Shown here: in pieces, positions 54,033 to 63,269 of the stretch
How the letters are laid out: each line of letters starts with the position of its first letter
Position numbering within the stretch: position 1 is the first letter of the stretch
Source of the DNA: Microbacterium aurum
GTDB lineage: Bacteria > Actinomycetota > Actinomycetes > Actinomycetales > Microbacteriaceae
Assembly: GCF_016907815.1 (NCBI RefSeq)
Contig: NZ_JAFBCQ010000001.1
Location: 3,100,001-3,164,000 of the forward strand
Length of the DNA: 64,000 nt
Direction: 5' to 3'
The notes under the pieces: model-generated
What the model saw: the letters and a program-made list of their open reading frames with translations, nothing else
What the model was told of the DNA's origin: nothing
Databases searched by the model: none
Translations under genes and position numbers: made by a program

Positions 54033-54178
54033 CCGCCGAGTTCGCCACTTCCCCGCCGAGTTCGCCACTTCCCCGCCGAGTTCGCCACTTCCCCGCCGAG
54101 TTCGCCACTTCCCCGCCGAGTTCGCCGGCGAACTCGCGCACGAACCGGCGAACTCACGAACGAACCGGCGAACTCGCG
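54033..54178. repeat. Tandem-arm hairpin element E6
   Basis: A 20-bp unit with GAGTTCGCCACTTCCCCGCC recurs four times from 54033. It is followed by a centre CGAGTTCGCCGGCGAACTCG (54117-54136, perfect palindrome). Then come two further inverse units containing GGCGAACTC (54148 and 54168). Word GAGTTCGCC thus appears five times forward and its complement three times. It lies between the ThDP enzyme and antiporter genes. Units are contiguous, unlike CRISPR. Confidence 0.9.
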
Positions 54179-54271
54179 GCCCCGGGGTCGGCGCGAGACA
54201 GGGAATGCCAGGGCCTGGCGCCGCGCTGGAACCTCAGCGCACACTGAGTGCGAGAGCGCGAGGAGGATGCC

Positions 54272-56032
54272 ATGGAAGGTCTCGAAGTCACGGTCCTGCT
54301 CGGGCTCGCGATACTCGCCGGCACGGCGCTCGCGCCGAAGCTGCGGATCGCAACACCGTTGCTCCTGGTCATCATCGGCCTCGCGCTCGGCTTGGTGCCG
54401 CAGCTGCGCGAGATCCAGTTGCCGCCCGAGACGGTGCTGCTGCTGTTCCTGCCCGTCATGCTCTTCTGGGAGAGCCTCACGACGTCGTTGCGCACGATCC
54501 GCCTTGCCCTGCGCTACATCGTGCCGATGAGCACACTGCTGGTCGTCGCGTCGGCCTTCGGCGTCGCGTGGATCGCGACACTGTTCGGGATGCCGTGGCA
54601 GACGGGCCTGCTGCTGGGCGCCGCCGTCGCCCCGCCCGACGCGACCGCCGTCGCCGCCCTCGGGCACCTGCTGCCCCAGCGGATGTTCATGAAGCTCAAG
54701 GCCGAGAGCCTCACCAATGACGGCACCGCGCTCGTCGTCTACGCGATCGCCCTGTCGCTCGCGCTCGGCGAGAACGTCACCGGGTGGTCGATCACGGCGA
54801 GCGTGCTGATCTCGTACCTCGGCGGCGCGGCCGCCGGCATCGCCGTCGCGGCCCTCGCCTATCTCGCACTGCGCAGCACCCGCTCGACGCTCGTCATCAA
54901 CATCACCCTGCTGATCGTGCCGTTCCTGGCGTTCCTGCTGGCCGAGTTGGTGGAAGCCTCGGGCGTTCTCGCGGTCGTCTTCGCCGGACTCATCGTCGCG
55001 TGGACGCACTCGCGCATCACGACGGCCGCCTCGCGCCGTCAGGCCAACGCGGCGTGGCCGTTCGGGGTCTACCTGCTCAACGGGGCCCTGTTCGTGCTCA
55101 TCGGCCTCGAAGTGCAGTACGTCGTCAACGACATCCCGGGGCGGCTCATCGGCACCCTGCTGCTCGTCTCGGTCGCGGCGTGGATCGCACTGATCGTCGT
55201 GCGCTACCTGTTCTTGCTGTTGTTCGCGCCGTTCTCGCGTCCCGCCGGAGGTCAGCTGTTCGGTGACAACCGGGCGCGCATCGTGAACACGATGGCCGGC
55301 TTCCGCGGAGCCGTCTCGCTCGCGATCGCCCTGTCGGTGCCCGTGACCGTCAACGGGCCGGGCGACCTGTCGGGTCGCGACGCGATCGTGTTCGTGACGG
55401 CCGGGGTGATCCTGCTGAGCCTGCTCGTGCAGGGGCCGCTGCTCCCCGCGATCGTACGCTGGGCGCGTCTGCCCGAAGACGCCGCCGCGGAGGAAGAGTA
55501 CGAGCTCGCCCAGCGGGCGATCTCAGGTGCGGCGCTCGCGGCGCTCGACGACATCGCCGCCGAGCACGGCATCAGCGCCGATGTGCGCGACCGCGCTCGG
55601 CGCGAGGGCTACGAGATGCTCGAGCTCGCCAACGCACGCGCCTACGCGCGGCAGCGGCAGACCGACGACGCGCACATCGCCGAGCTCGAGACGATGCTCG
55701 ATGAACCGGATGCCGCCGACACGGGCCCCGTCCCGGAGATCGGCGAGGTACCGCCGCGCACCACAACGGTCGGGTCCGCGGGCGGCGGCACGGCCGCGGC
55801 ATCCGCTCTGCAGATGCTCGCGACGAGCGACGGGATCGACCTCACGCAGCGCTCGCCCATCCAGAAGTACGAGGAGGCGACGCGCCTCAGGCTCGCCCTG
55901 CTGGATCGCAAGCGCGCCGTCCTGCACCGGATGCGGCGCGAGGGCACGATCGACGACCTCGTCGTGCGCCGCATCGAGGCCCACCTCGACCTCGAAGAGA
56001 TGCGGCTGAGCGGCATCGAGCAGCTCGACTGA
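54272..56032 (+). CDS. Na+/H+ antiporter (NhaP/CPA1 type)
   Basis: This membrane protein of 586 residues has about 12 hydrophobic segments in the first 410, with family blocks GAAVAPPDATAVAALG, KAESLTNDGTALVVYAIA and NTMAGFRGAVSLAIALS. The last 170 residues are cytoplasmic, charged and helical. The ATG at 54272 follows GAGGAGG; an upstream GTG lacks such a site. It exchanges Na+ or K+ for protons. It lies among catabolic genes without an obvious functional tie. Confidence 0.9.
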   Translation: MEGLEVTVLLGLAILAGTALAPKLRIATPLLLVIIGLALGLVPQLREIQLPPETVLLLFLPVMLFWESLTTSLRTIRLALRYIVPMSTLLVVASAFGVAWIATLFGMPWQTGLLLGAAVAPPDATAVAALGHLLPQRMFMKLKAESLTNDGTALVVYAIALSLALGENVTGWSITASVLISYLGGAAAGIAVAALAYLALRSTRSTLVINITLLIVPFLAFLLAELVEASGVLAVVFAGLIVAWTHSRITTAASRRQANAAWPFGVYLLNGALFVLIGLEVQYVVNDIPGRLIGTLLLVSVAAWIALIVVRYLFLLLFAPFSRPAGGQLFGDNRARIVNTMAGFRGAVSLAIALSVPVTVNGPGDLSGRDAIVFVTAGVILLSLLVQGPLLPAIVRWARLPEDAAAEEEYELAQRAISGAALAALDDIAAEHGISADVRDRARREGYEMLELANARAYARQRQTDDAHIAELETMLDEPDAADTGPVPEIGEVPPRTTTVGSAGGGTAAASALQMLATSDGIDLTQRSPIQKYEEATRLRLALLDRKRAVLHRMRREGTIDDLVVRRIEAHLDLEEMRLSGIEQLD

Positions 56033-56036
56033 CGCG

Positions 56037-57920
56037 TCAGCGCTGCGGCAGCATCCAGCGGTCGAAGAACGCGGCGAGCGCGTCGGTGGCGTCCAACGGC
56101 AGGATGTGCGCGACGTACTGGTCGGCGCGCACCACCACGACGACACCACCCCGAGACAGACCGCGCGCGTCGAAGATGTCGGTCTCGTTCCAGCGCGTGG
56201 GCGCCGCAGCGAAGACCTTCTCCCAGTCCATCAGGCCCAGCGGCCCACTCTCGGGCCGGAAGATCTCCGGCACACTCGTGACGTCGACCTCGTCGTAGCC
56301 GCCCTGCACGATCGCCTTCACGTCGAAGACGGCGTCGACGTCGGCATCCGCCGGCGTGTAGCGACGCACCGGCGAGTCGGGCGCCGCGCCAAGCCACTCG
56401 GCGAAACGGGTCAGCGCCGAGCCGGGCGCGAGCCCCGCAGCATCGGCGAAGGCGTAGATCCGCCACCGCCCGTCGGCCTTCGCGTGGTGACCGAGGTGCA
56501 CGACGTTGCCGTCGGCGGCGAGGGTCACCGGCGCACTCTTGAACCGCTTGCCGAGCGGGAACCCGGTCGCGAGCTCCTGGTGCGCGTCGCGCGCGACGAC
56601 GCCCGTGCCGGGCTCGTACTGCGTCATGAACCCCGACGGGAACTCGGCCGTCGCGAGGTAATAGGTCGCGAGATCGCCCGGGTCGCTGATCTCCTCGGGC
56701 TTGCGCGCCATGAGCGAGGACCACTCCTTGTCGAAGTCGATCAGCTGCTGCGCGACGGGGCGCCGCTCGGTGCCGTAGGTCGACAGGAGGGATGCCGGGC
56801 TCAACCCGGTCAGCACCGACCCGAGCTTCCAGCCCAGGTTGAAGCCGTCCTGCATCGAGACGTTCATGCCCTGACCGGCCTTGGCGCTGTGCGTGTGGCA
56901 GGCGTCGCCGGTGAGGAACACCCGCGGCGCGCGGTCGGTTCCGTGCGCGTCGTCGAAGCCATCGGTCACGCGGTGCCCGACCTCGTAGACACTGTGCCAG
57001 GCGACCTTCTGCACGTCGAGCGTGTACGGGTGGAGGATCTCGTTCGCGCGGCGGATGATCTCCTCGATCGGCGTCTGCCGCACGCGGTGGTCGTCATCGG
57101 CGGCGACCGCGCCGAGATCGACGTAGACCCGGCTGAGGTAGCCGCCTTCGCGCGGGATGTGCAGGATGTTCCCCGCCTCCGCGTTGATGGCGCACTTGAT
57201 GCGCCAGTCGGGGAAGTCGGTCTCCACCAGGACGTCCATGACGCCCCACGCATGCTGCGAGATGTCGCCGACGTGCACGCGTCCGATCTCCGCACGCACG
57301 CGACTGCGCGCGCCGTCGCAGCCCACGACGTAGCGGGCGCGGACGGTGCGCTCGGCGCCCGTGGCATCCCTCAGGCGCACGTCGACCGGGAGGGCGTCGT
57401 CGCCCGGCACGGTGAGCCCGAGGAACTCCACGCCGTAGTCCGGCGCAATGCGGCCCGGGCCGTGCGCTGCCGCCTCGGCGAAGTAGTCGAGCACGCGCGC
57501 CTGGTTGACGATGAGGTGCGGGAACTCGCTGATGTCGTACGCGTAGTCAGCGGTCCGAGAGCGCCGCACGATCCGCGTCGGGTCGGCCGGATCGGGCCCC
57601 CAGAAGTTCATCCAGCCGATGTTGTACGCCTCGGCGACGATGCGCTCCGCGAACCCGAAAGCCTGGAAGGTCTCGACGCTCCGCGGCTGGATGCCGTCGG
57701 CCTGCCCGAGCACGAGCCGCCCCTCGCGCTTCTCGATGAGCCGCGTCGTGACGTCGGGGTACTGCGACAGCTGCGCCGCCAGCAGCATCCCCGCCGGTCC
57801 CGACCCGACGATGAGCACGTCGACCTCGTCGGGAACCTCCGTCGGCCGGTCGATCCCGGTGCCGGCGGCCGGCTGGATGCGCGGGTCTGCGGACACGTAG
57901 CCGTGGTGGTGGAACTGCAT
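56037..57920 (-). CDS. FAD-dependent aromatic hydroxylase, 3-hydroxybenzoate 4-monooxygenase (MobA)-like
   Basis: This 627-residue flavoprotein monooxygenase has FAD motif VDVLIVGSGPAGMLLAAQL, the DG motif YVVGCDGARSRVR and the GD motif FLTGDACHTHSAKAGQGMN. It also has the C-terminal thioredoxin-like domain of phenol hydroxylases (VVVVRADQYVAHILPL). Its N-terminal layout (MQFHHHGY, LGQADGIQPRSVETFQAF) is closest to MobA, which makes protocatechuate from 3-hydroxybenzoate. Given hpaD and hpaE nearby, the substrate may instead be a hydroxyphenylacetate giving homoprotocatechuate; this is inference. The gene lies 28 nt behind the MHS transporter gene. Confidence 0.85.
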   Translation of the reverse strand: MQFHHHGYVSADPRIQPAAGTGIDRPTEVPDEVDVLIVGSGPAGMLLAAQLSQYPDVTTRLIEKREGRLVLGQADGIQPRSVETFQAFGFAERIVAEAYNIGWMNFWGPDPADPTRIVRRSRTADYAYDISEFPHLIVNQARVLDYFAEAAAHGPGRIAPDYGVEFLGLTVPGDDALPVDVRLRDATGAERTVRARYVVGCDGARSRVRAEIGRVHVGDISQHAWGVMDVLVETDFPDWRIKCAINAEAGNILHIPREGGYLSRVYVDLGAVAADDDHRVRQTPIEEIIRRANEILHPYTLDVQKVAWHSVYEVGHRVTDGFDDAHGTDRAPRVFLTGDACHTHSAKAGQGMNVSMQDGFNLGWKLGSVLTGLSPASLLSTYGTERRPVAQQLIDFDKEWSSLMARKPEEISDPGDLATYYLATAEFPSGFMTQYEPGTGVVARDAHQELATGFPLGKRFKSAPVTLAADGNVVHLGHHAKADGRWRIYAFADAAGLAPGSALTRFAEWLGAAPDSPVRRYTPADADVDAVFDVKAIVQGGYDEVDVTSVPEIFRPESGPLGLMDWEKVFAAAPTRWNETDIFDARGLSRGGVVVVVRADQYVAHILPLDATDALAAFFDRWMLPQR

Positions 57921-57948
57921 CGTCGTCGACTCCTTCGCGGTGACCGGC

Positions 57949-59334
57949 TCAGGCCTTGGCCATGCCCCGGATGGGGCTCACCGACTGCTCGGCCTCGTGG
58001 TCGGGGCCGAGGGGGATGCCGCTGCGGTCACGCAGCAGCAGCGTCGCGATGAGGCCGAGCACGGTCATGCCGGCGAGGTACCACGTCACCGACATCGTCG
58101 TTCCGGTGGCCTGCACGAGCGCCGTCGCGATGGTGGGGGCGAACGCACCGCCGAGGATCGCCCCGATCGCGTACGAGATGGAGACGCCCGAGAAACGGAT
58201 GGATGCCGGGAACAGCTCCGCATACAGCGCCGCCTGCGGTCCGTAGGTGAAGCCGAGGCCGATCGTGAGGATCGCGAGTCCCAGGAACAGCAGCCCGATG
58301 TCGCCGGTGTTCACGAGCGGGAAGAGGGTGAACACACCGACCAGCTGCAGGATCCACCCGATGATGTAGGTCGTGCGGCGGCCGATGCGGTCGGAGATGA
58401 ATCCGGCGGCGAGCGTCGACAGCAGCCACGTGACGGCGGAGCCGGTCACGGCCCACAGCACCGGACCGCGCTCGAGGGCGAGCGGCCCTTCGGGATTCGT
58501 CGCATAGCCCTGGATGTAGCCGCCGGTGGTCATGTAGCCGACGGCGTTGTTGCCGGCGAACACGAGCGCGGCGATGATCACGAGCAGCGCGTGGCGACGG
58601 AACAGCTGCACGATCGGCATCTTCGTCTCCTCCTTGCGCTCGGCGAGCTCGGCGAAGACGGGGCTCTCCTCGACGCGGCGGCGCACGTAGTAGCCGACGA
58701 GGATGAGCACGACCGACAGCAGGAAGGGAATGCGCCAGCCCCACGTGAGGAACTGGTCACCGGGCGCGAGGAGCGTCATGAGCGCCATGACGCCGGAGGC
58801 GAGGAGCAGGCCCAGCGGCACGCCGATCTGCGGCGACGCGCCGAAGGCGCCGCGGCGGGGCCGGGGCGCGTGCTCGACGGCCATGAGCACCGCGCCGCCC
58901 CACTCGCCGCCGGCAGAGATCCCCTGCACGATGCGCAGCAGCACGAGCAGCACGGGCGCGGCGATGCCGATGGCGTCGTACGTGGGCAGCACACCGATGA
59001 GCGCCGTCGCGACACCCATCATGATGAGCGTCCACATCAGCACCGGCTTGCGGCCGTACTTGTCGCCGAGGTGGCCGGCCAGGAACGCGCCGAGCGGGCG
59101 GAACAGGAAGCTGATGCCGACGGTCGCGAAAGCGACGAGGGCGCTGTTGGCGCCGAGCGGCGCGAAGAACAGCTCGCCGAAGACGAGGCCGACGGCCGTG
59201 GCGTAGATGAAGAAGTCGTACCACTCGACGGTCGTGCCGACGACCGTGGCGAAGACCACGCGGCGACGATCGGTGTGGCTGGCGATCGTGCCGGTCGGGG
59301 TGAACCCGCCGGCGCGGACGGAAGGTGTGCTCAT
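57949..59334 (-). CDS. MFS transporter, MHS type, probable aromatic acid uptake
   Basis: This 12-helix transporter of 461 residues shows MHS signs VVGTTVEWYDFFIYA, RPLGAFLAGHLGDKYGRKPV and LLRIVQGISAGGEWGGAV. It is co-oriented with the hydroxylase gene and divergent from the FAH-RraA gene, with the GntR-type site in between. Uptake of the hydroxy-aromatic acid is therefore likely. Substrate specificity is inferred from context only. Confidence 0.85.
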   Translation of the reverse strand: MSTPSVRAGGFTPTGTIASHTDRRRVVFATVVGTTVEWYDFFIYATAVGLVFGELFFAPLGANSALVAFATVGISFLFRPLGAFLAGHLGDKYGRKPVLMWTLIMMGVATALIGVLPTYDAIGIAAPVLLVLLRIVQGISAGGEWGGAVLMAVEHAPRPRRGAFGASPQIGVPLGLLLASGVMALMTLLAPGDQFLTWGWRIPFLLSVVLILVGYYVRRRVEESPVFAELAERKEETKMPIVQLFRRHALLVIIAALVFAGNNAVGYMTTGGYIQGYATNPEGPLALERGPVLWAVTGSAVTWLLSTLAAGFISDRIGRRTTYIIGWILQLVGVFTLFPLVNTGDIGLLFLGLAILTIGLGFTYGPQAALYAELFPASIRFSGVSISYAIGAILGGAFAPTIATALVQATGTTMSVTWYLAGMTVLGLIATLLLRDRSGIPLGPDHEAEQSVSPIRGMAKA

Positions 59335-59422
59335 GTCATGACTCCAGTGTCAGTGGGCGACGACGGCTTCGTCGGGGTGCGGCTGGACCGGGATCGAAGG
59401 ATCACTTGCCCGCCTCCCGATG

Positions 59423-59434
59423 ATCATATACGAT
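59423..59434. promoter_or_regulatory. ATCATATACGAT operator between the transporter and FAH-RraA genes
   Basis: It differs by one base from the palindrome at 52151-52162 and lies 31 nt before the FAH-RraA start. GATAC words follow (59439-59443). It probably belongs to the same regulon. Confidence 0.65.
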
Positions 59435-59464
59435 TTCAGATACGACGCAAGAGCGAGGGAGCTC

Positions 59465-61009
59465 ATGACCACCGACAGCACCCAGCCGACCGAGACGGAT
59501 GCCCGCTTCGCGGGTCTGCCCGCCCGCCCCGGCAAGATCGTCGCCGTGCACCTGAGCTACGACGCGCGCGCCGCACAGCGCGGGCGCCGCCCGGCATCCC
59601 CCTCGTACTTCCTTAAGGCATCGAGCTCGGTCGCCGCCTCCGGTGGCACGGTGGAGCGCCCCGCCGGCACCGAGCTGCTGGCCTTCGAGGGCGAGATCGC
59701 GCTCATCATCGGCGCCCCGGCCCGCCGCGTGCCGCTCGAGACCGCGTGGGACCACGTCGCGTGGGTCACCGCCGCCAACGACCTGGGGCTCTACGACCTG
59801 CGGGCCAACGACAAGGGCTCGAACGTCCGCTCCAAGAGCGGGGACGGCTTCACGCCCATCGGGCCGCAGCTCATCGACGCGCGGGCTGTCGACCCGGCCG
59901 GCCTGCGCGTGCGCACGTGGGTGAACGGCGACCTGCGCCAGGACGACACCACGGCCGGCCTCATCTTCCCCCTCGCCCAGTTCATCGCCGACCTGTCGCA
60001 GCACCTCACTCTCGAAACCGGTGACGTGATCCTCACCGGCACCCCGGCCGGCTCGTCGGTGATCGTCCCCGGCGATGTCGTCGAGGTCGAGGTCGACGCC
60101 CCGGCGACGGGGGCCACCTCGGGCCGACTCGTCACGACCGTCGTCGACGGCCCGGACGTCGCGTACGACGCCACGGTCGGCTCGCTCCCCGCCGTCGACG
60201 ACACGCAGCGCGAAGAGGCCTGGGGCTCCCGCGATGCGGCGGGACTGCCGGCCATGGTCGCTGAGCCTGTCGAAGCGCCGAGCCTCTCTCCCGAACTCCG
60301 CGAGAAGCTCACGCGCGTCCCCGTCGCGGGGCTGTCGCAGCAGCTGCGCAAGCGCGGCCTCAACAACGTCACGATCGACGGCGTGCGCCCGCTGCACCCG
60401 GAGCAGAAGCTCGTCGGCACCGCGAAGACCCTGCGCTTCGTGCCGGGCCGCGAAGACCTGTTCGCCAGCCACGGCGGCGGCTACAACGCGCAGAAGCGCG
60501 CGTTCGACGCCGTCGGCGACGGCGAGGTCATCGTCATCGAGGCCCGCGGCGAAGCCGGCTCCGGCACGCTCGGCGACATCCTCGCGATCCGCGCGCACGC
60601 GCGGGGCGCCGCGGGCGTCGTCACCGACGGCGGGGTCCGCGATCTCGACGCGGTCAGCGCCGTCGGCATCCCGGTGTACACCGTCGGCGCGCACCCCGCG
60701 GTGCTCGGCCGCAAGCACGTCCCGTGGGATCACGACATCACGATCGCCTGCGGCGGCACCACGGTGCAGCCGGGGGACGTCATCGTCGGCGACGCCGACG
60801 GGGTCATCGTCATCCCGCCGGCCCTCGCCGGAGAGGTCGCCGACGCGGCGCTCGCGCAGGAGGACGAGGATGCCTGGATCGCCGCCCGTGTCGCCGAGGG
60901 TCACCCCGTCGACGGCCTCTTCCCGATGAACGCCGCCTGGCGTGCGCGCTATGAGGCCGACCACACCCCGGTTGGTGAGCCTGTCGAACCACAGGGACCG
61001 ACATCATGA
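59465..61009 (+). CDS. Fused FAH-family hydrolase/decarboxylase and RraA-like aldolase
   Basis: This 514-residue protein has two domains. Residues 20-240 are fumarylacetoacetate-hydrolase-like (FEGEIALIIGAPARRV, VTAANDLGLYDLR, GDVILTGTPAGSSV), the family of HpaG, which decarboxylates and isomerises in the homoprotocatechuate pathway. Residues 285-490 are RraA/HMG-aldolase-like (GSGTLGDILAIRAHARGAAG, VVTDGGVRDLD). The linker residues 266-272 (AEPVEAP) are encoded by a GAGCCTGTCGAA repeat, and another repeat codes the C-terminal end. The RraA half might act as the aldolase or as a decarboxylase. The start at 59465 follows GAGGGA; an earlier ATG lies in the operator. Confidence 0.85.
   Translation: MTTDSTQPTETDARFAGLPARPGKIVAVHLSYDARAAQRGRRPASPSYFLKASSSVAASGGTVERPAGTELLAFEGEIALIIGAPARRVPLETAWDHVAWVTAANDLGLYDLRANDKGSNVRSKSGDGFTPIGPQLIDARAVDPAGLRVRTWVNGDLRQDDTTAGLIFPLAQFIADLSQHLTLETGDVILTGTPAGSSVIVPGDVVEVEVDAPATGATSGRLVTTVVDGPDVAYDATVGSLPAVDDTQREEAWGSRDAAGLPAMVAEPVEAPSLSPELREKLTRVPVAGLSQQLRKRGLNNVTIDGVRPLHPEQKLVGTAKTLRFVPGREDLFASHGGGYNAQKRAFDAVGDGEVIVIEARGEAGSGTLGDILAIRAHARGAAGVVTDGGVRDLDAVSAVGIPVYTVGAHPAVLGRKHVPWDHDITIACGGTTVQPGDVIVGDADGVIVIPPALAGEVADAALAQEDEDAWIAARVAEGHPVDGLFPMNAAWRARYEADHTPVGEPVEPQGPTS
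60256..60279. repeat. GAGCCTGTCGAA repeat inside the domain linker
   Basis: GGTCGCTGAGCCTGTCGAAG plus CGCC lies in frame and codes VAEPVEA between the FAH and RraA domains. Confidence 0.88.
60970..60998. repeat. GAGCCTGTCGAA repeat at the end of the FAH-RraA gene
   Basis: GGTTGGTGAGCCTGTCGAAC plus CACAGGG codes the C-terminal VGEPVEPQG just before the stop and the GntR start. Confidence 0.85.
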
Positions 61010-61665
61010 GCACCGTCGAGACCGGCAGCAAGTCGCAAGACGCCTACGACTGGATCCGCGAGCGGATCACCCGCCACGAGTACGGGCCCGGCTACCGCCT
61101 CGTGCTGGCGAGCATCGCCGCCGAGCTCGACATGAGCGTCGTGCCGGTGCGCGAGGCCATCCGCCGGCTCGAGGCCGAGCACCTGGTCACCTTCGAGAAG
61201 AACGTCGGCGCGCGCGTCTCGGTCGTCGACGAAGACCAGTACGTCTACACGATGCAGACCCTCAGCCTCGTCGAGGGCTACGCGACGCGCCTGGCCGCGC
61301 CGCATCTCACCGACGAGGACCTGGCCGCGGCATCCGAGATCAACGAGCGCATGCACCGCCTGCTCGATCACTTCGACGCGCACGTCTACACGCAGCTGAA
61401 CCAGCAGTTCCACGCCGTGCTGTTCGCCGCCTGCCCGAACCCGCACGTCCTCGATCTCGTCGACCGCGGCTGGTCACGACTGGCGGGGCTGCGCGACACG
61501 TCGTTCGCGCTGATCCCGTCGCGGCCCCGGCACTCCGTCGAGGAGCACGACCGCATCGTCGAGCTCATCCGCACCGGCGCCGACCCCGACGAGCTCGAGC
61601 TGTTCACCCGCAACCACCGCCTGCGCACGCTCGACGCGTTCCTGCAGGCGCGCCACACGCACTGA
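61006..61665 (+). CDS. GntR-family transcriptional regulator (FCD type)
   Basis: This 219-residue protein has an N-terminal winged helix (SQDAYDWIRERITRHEYGPG, then MSVVPVREAIRRLEAEHLV) and a C-terminal all-helical FCD ligand domain with histidines that usually bind a metal (QFHAVLF). The ATG overlaps the stop of the FAH-RraA gene. It probably controls the block through ATCGTATACGAT-type sites at 52151 and 59423, responding to a pathway acid. Site assignment is inference. Confidence 0.9.
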   Translation: MSTVETGSKSQDAYDWIRERITRHEYGPGYRLVLASIAAELDMSVVPVREAIRRLEAEHLVTFEKNVGARVSVVDEDQYVYTMQTLSLVEGYATRLAAPHLTDEDLAAASEINERMHRLLDHFDAHVYTQLNQQFHAVLFAACPNPHVLDLVDRGWSRLAGLRDTSFALIPSRPRHSVEEHDRIVELIRTGADPDELELFTRNHRLRTLDAFLQARHTH

Positions 61666-61679
61666 CCCTGTCGAAGGAG
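61662..61679. repeat. Partial repeat carrying the hpaE ribosome site
   Basis: CTGACCCTGTCGAAGGAG contains the TGA stop of the GntR gene and the AAGGAG in front of hpaE. It looks like a shortened GAGCCTGTCGAA repeat. Confidence 0.5.
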
Positions 61680-61684
61680 ACACC

Positions 61685-63199
61685 ATGACCGACGCCCCCG
61701 CCCTCGACCGGCGCCACGTCCCCGCGGACCTGCCCGATCGCATCCGCCACTACATCGACGGGCAGTTCGTCGATTCGCAGGACGGCGACACGTTCGACGT
61801 GCTCGAGCCGGTGTCGAACGAGGTGTACGTCCAGGCATCCGCCGGCAAGAAGGCCGACATCGACCTCGCCGTCGCCGCCGCGAAGCGCGCGTTCGACGAG
61901 GGCCCGTGGCCGCGGATGCTGCCCCGCGAGCGCTCGCGGGTGCTGCACCGCATCGCCGACATTGTCGAGTCGCGCGACGCGCGCCTGGCAGAGCTCGAGT
62001 CGTTCGACTCGGGGCTGCCGATCACGCAGGCGCTCGGGCAGGCCCGCCGCGCCGCCGAGAACTTCCGCTTCTTCGCCGACCTGATCGTCGCTCAGGCCGA
62101 CGACGCCTTCAAGGTGCCGGGCCGGCAGATCAACTACGTCAACCGCAAGCCGATCGGTGTCGCGGGCCTCATCACGCCCTGGAACACGCCGTTCATGCTC
62201 GAGTCGTGGAAGCTCGGCCCGGCCCTCGCCACCGGCAACACCGTCGTCCTCAAGCCCGCCGAGTTCACGCCCCTGTCGGCGTCACTGTGGGCCGGGATCT
62301 TCGAGGAGGCAGGTCTTCCTGCCGGCGTCTTCAACCTCGTCAACGGACTGGGTGAGGATGCCGGTGACGCACTCGTCAAGCATCCGGACGTCCCGCTCAT
62401 CTCGTTCACGGGCGAGTCGAGCACGGGCCAGTTGATCTTCGGCAACGCAGCCCCCTACCTCAAGGGCCTGTCGATGGAGCTCGGCGGCAAGAGCCCCGCC
62501 GTCGTCTTCGCCGATGCCGACCTCGGCGAGGCGATCGACGCGACGATCTTCGGGGTGTTCTCCCTCAACGGCGAGCGCTGCACGGCGGGCAGCCGCATCC
62601 TCGTGCAGCGCGAGGTCTACGACGAGTTCGTCGAGCGCTACGCCGCACAGGCGCAGCGTGTGAAGGTCGGCTACCCGCACGACCCCGCGACCGAGGTCGG
62701 CGCGCTGGTGCACCCCGAGCACTTCGAGAAGGTCATGAGCTACGTCGAGATCGGCAAGGGCGAGGGCCGGCTCGTCGCCGGTGGCGGCCAGCCGGAGGGC
62801 TTCGCGTTCGGCAACTTCGTCGCCCCGACGGTCTTCGCCGACGTCTCCCCCGACGCCCGCATCTTCCAGGAGGAGATCTTCGGGCCGGTCGTGGCGATCA
62901 CGCCATTCGACACGGACGAGGAGGCCCTCGCGCTGGCGAACAACACGAAGTACGGCCTCGCCGCGTACGTCTGGACCAACGACCTCAAGCGCGCGCACAA
63001 CTTCGCGCAGGCCGTCGAGGCCGGCATGGTGTGGCTGAACTCCAACAACGTGCGCGACCTCCGCACCCCGTTCGGCGGCGTCAAGGCCTCCGGACTCGGA
63101 CACGAGGGCGGCTACCGCTCGATCGACTTCTACACCGACCAGCAGGCCGTGCACATCACGCTCGGCAAGGTCCACAACCCCACCTTCGGCAAGAACTGA
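61685..63199 (+). CDS. hpaE: 5-carboxymethyl-2-hydroxymuconate semialdehyde dehydrogenase
   Basis: This aldehyde dehydrogenase of 504 residues has catalytic Glu265 in SMELGGKSPAVVF and Cys299 in NGERCTAGSR. Length and sequence (AENFRFFADLI, VNRKPIGVAGLITPWNTPFM) match HpaE/HpcC enzymes, which oxidise the ring-cleavage product of homoprotocatechuate with NAD. The neighbouring hpaD gene strongly supports this. AAGGAG precedes the ATG. Confidence 0.92.
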   Translation: MTDAPALDRRHVPADLPDRIRHYIDGQFVDSQDGDTFDVLEPVSNEVYVQASAGKKADIDLAVAAAKRAFDEGPWPRMLPRERSRVLHRIADIVESRDARLAELESFDSGLPITQALGQARRAAENFRFFADLIVAQADDAFKVPGRQINYVNRKPIGVAGLITPWNTPFMLESWKLGPALATGNTVVLKPAEFTPLSASLWAGIFEEAGLPAGVFNLVNGLGEDAGDALVKHPDVPLISFTGESSTGQLIFGNAAPYLKGLSMELGGKSPAVVFADADLGEAIDATIFGVFSLNGERCTAGSRILVQREVYDEFVERYAAQAQRVKVGYPHDPATEVGALVHPEHFEKVMSYVEIGKGEGRLVAGGGQPEGFAFGNFVAPTVFADVSPDARIFQEEIFGPVVAITPFDTDEEALALANNTKYGLAAYVWTNDLKRAHNFAQAVEAGMVWLNSNNVRDLRTPFGGVKASGLGHEGGYRSIDFYTDQQAVHITLGKVHNPTFGKN

Positions 63200-63269
63200 C
63201 CCCACCCCATGACGGTCGCAGCGCTCCTCGCCCCAGCGACCGGTGGTACACGAAAGCAAGGACGCTGAC

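Noticed and set aside
54033..54178. Possible CRISPR array
   Set aside because: The 20-bp units are directly contiguous with no unique spacers, the array ends in inverse copies, and no cas genes are near.
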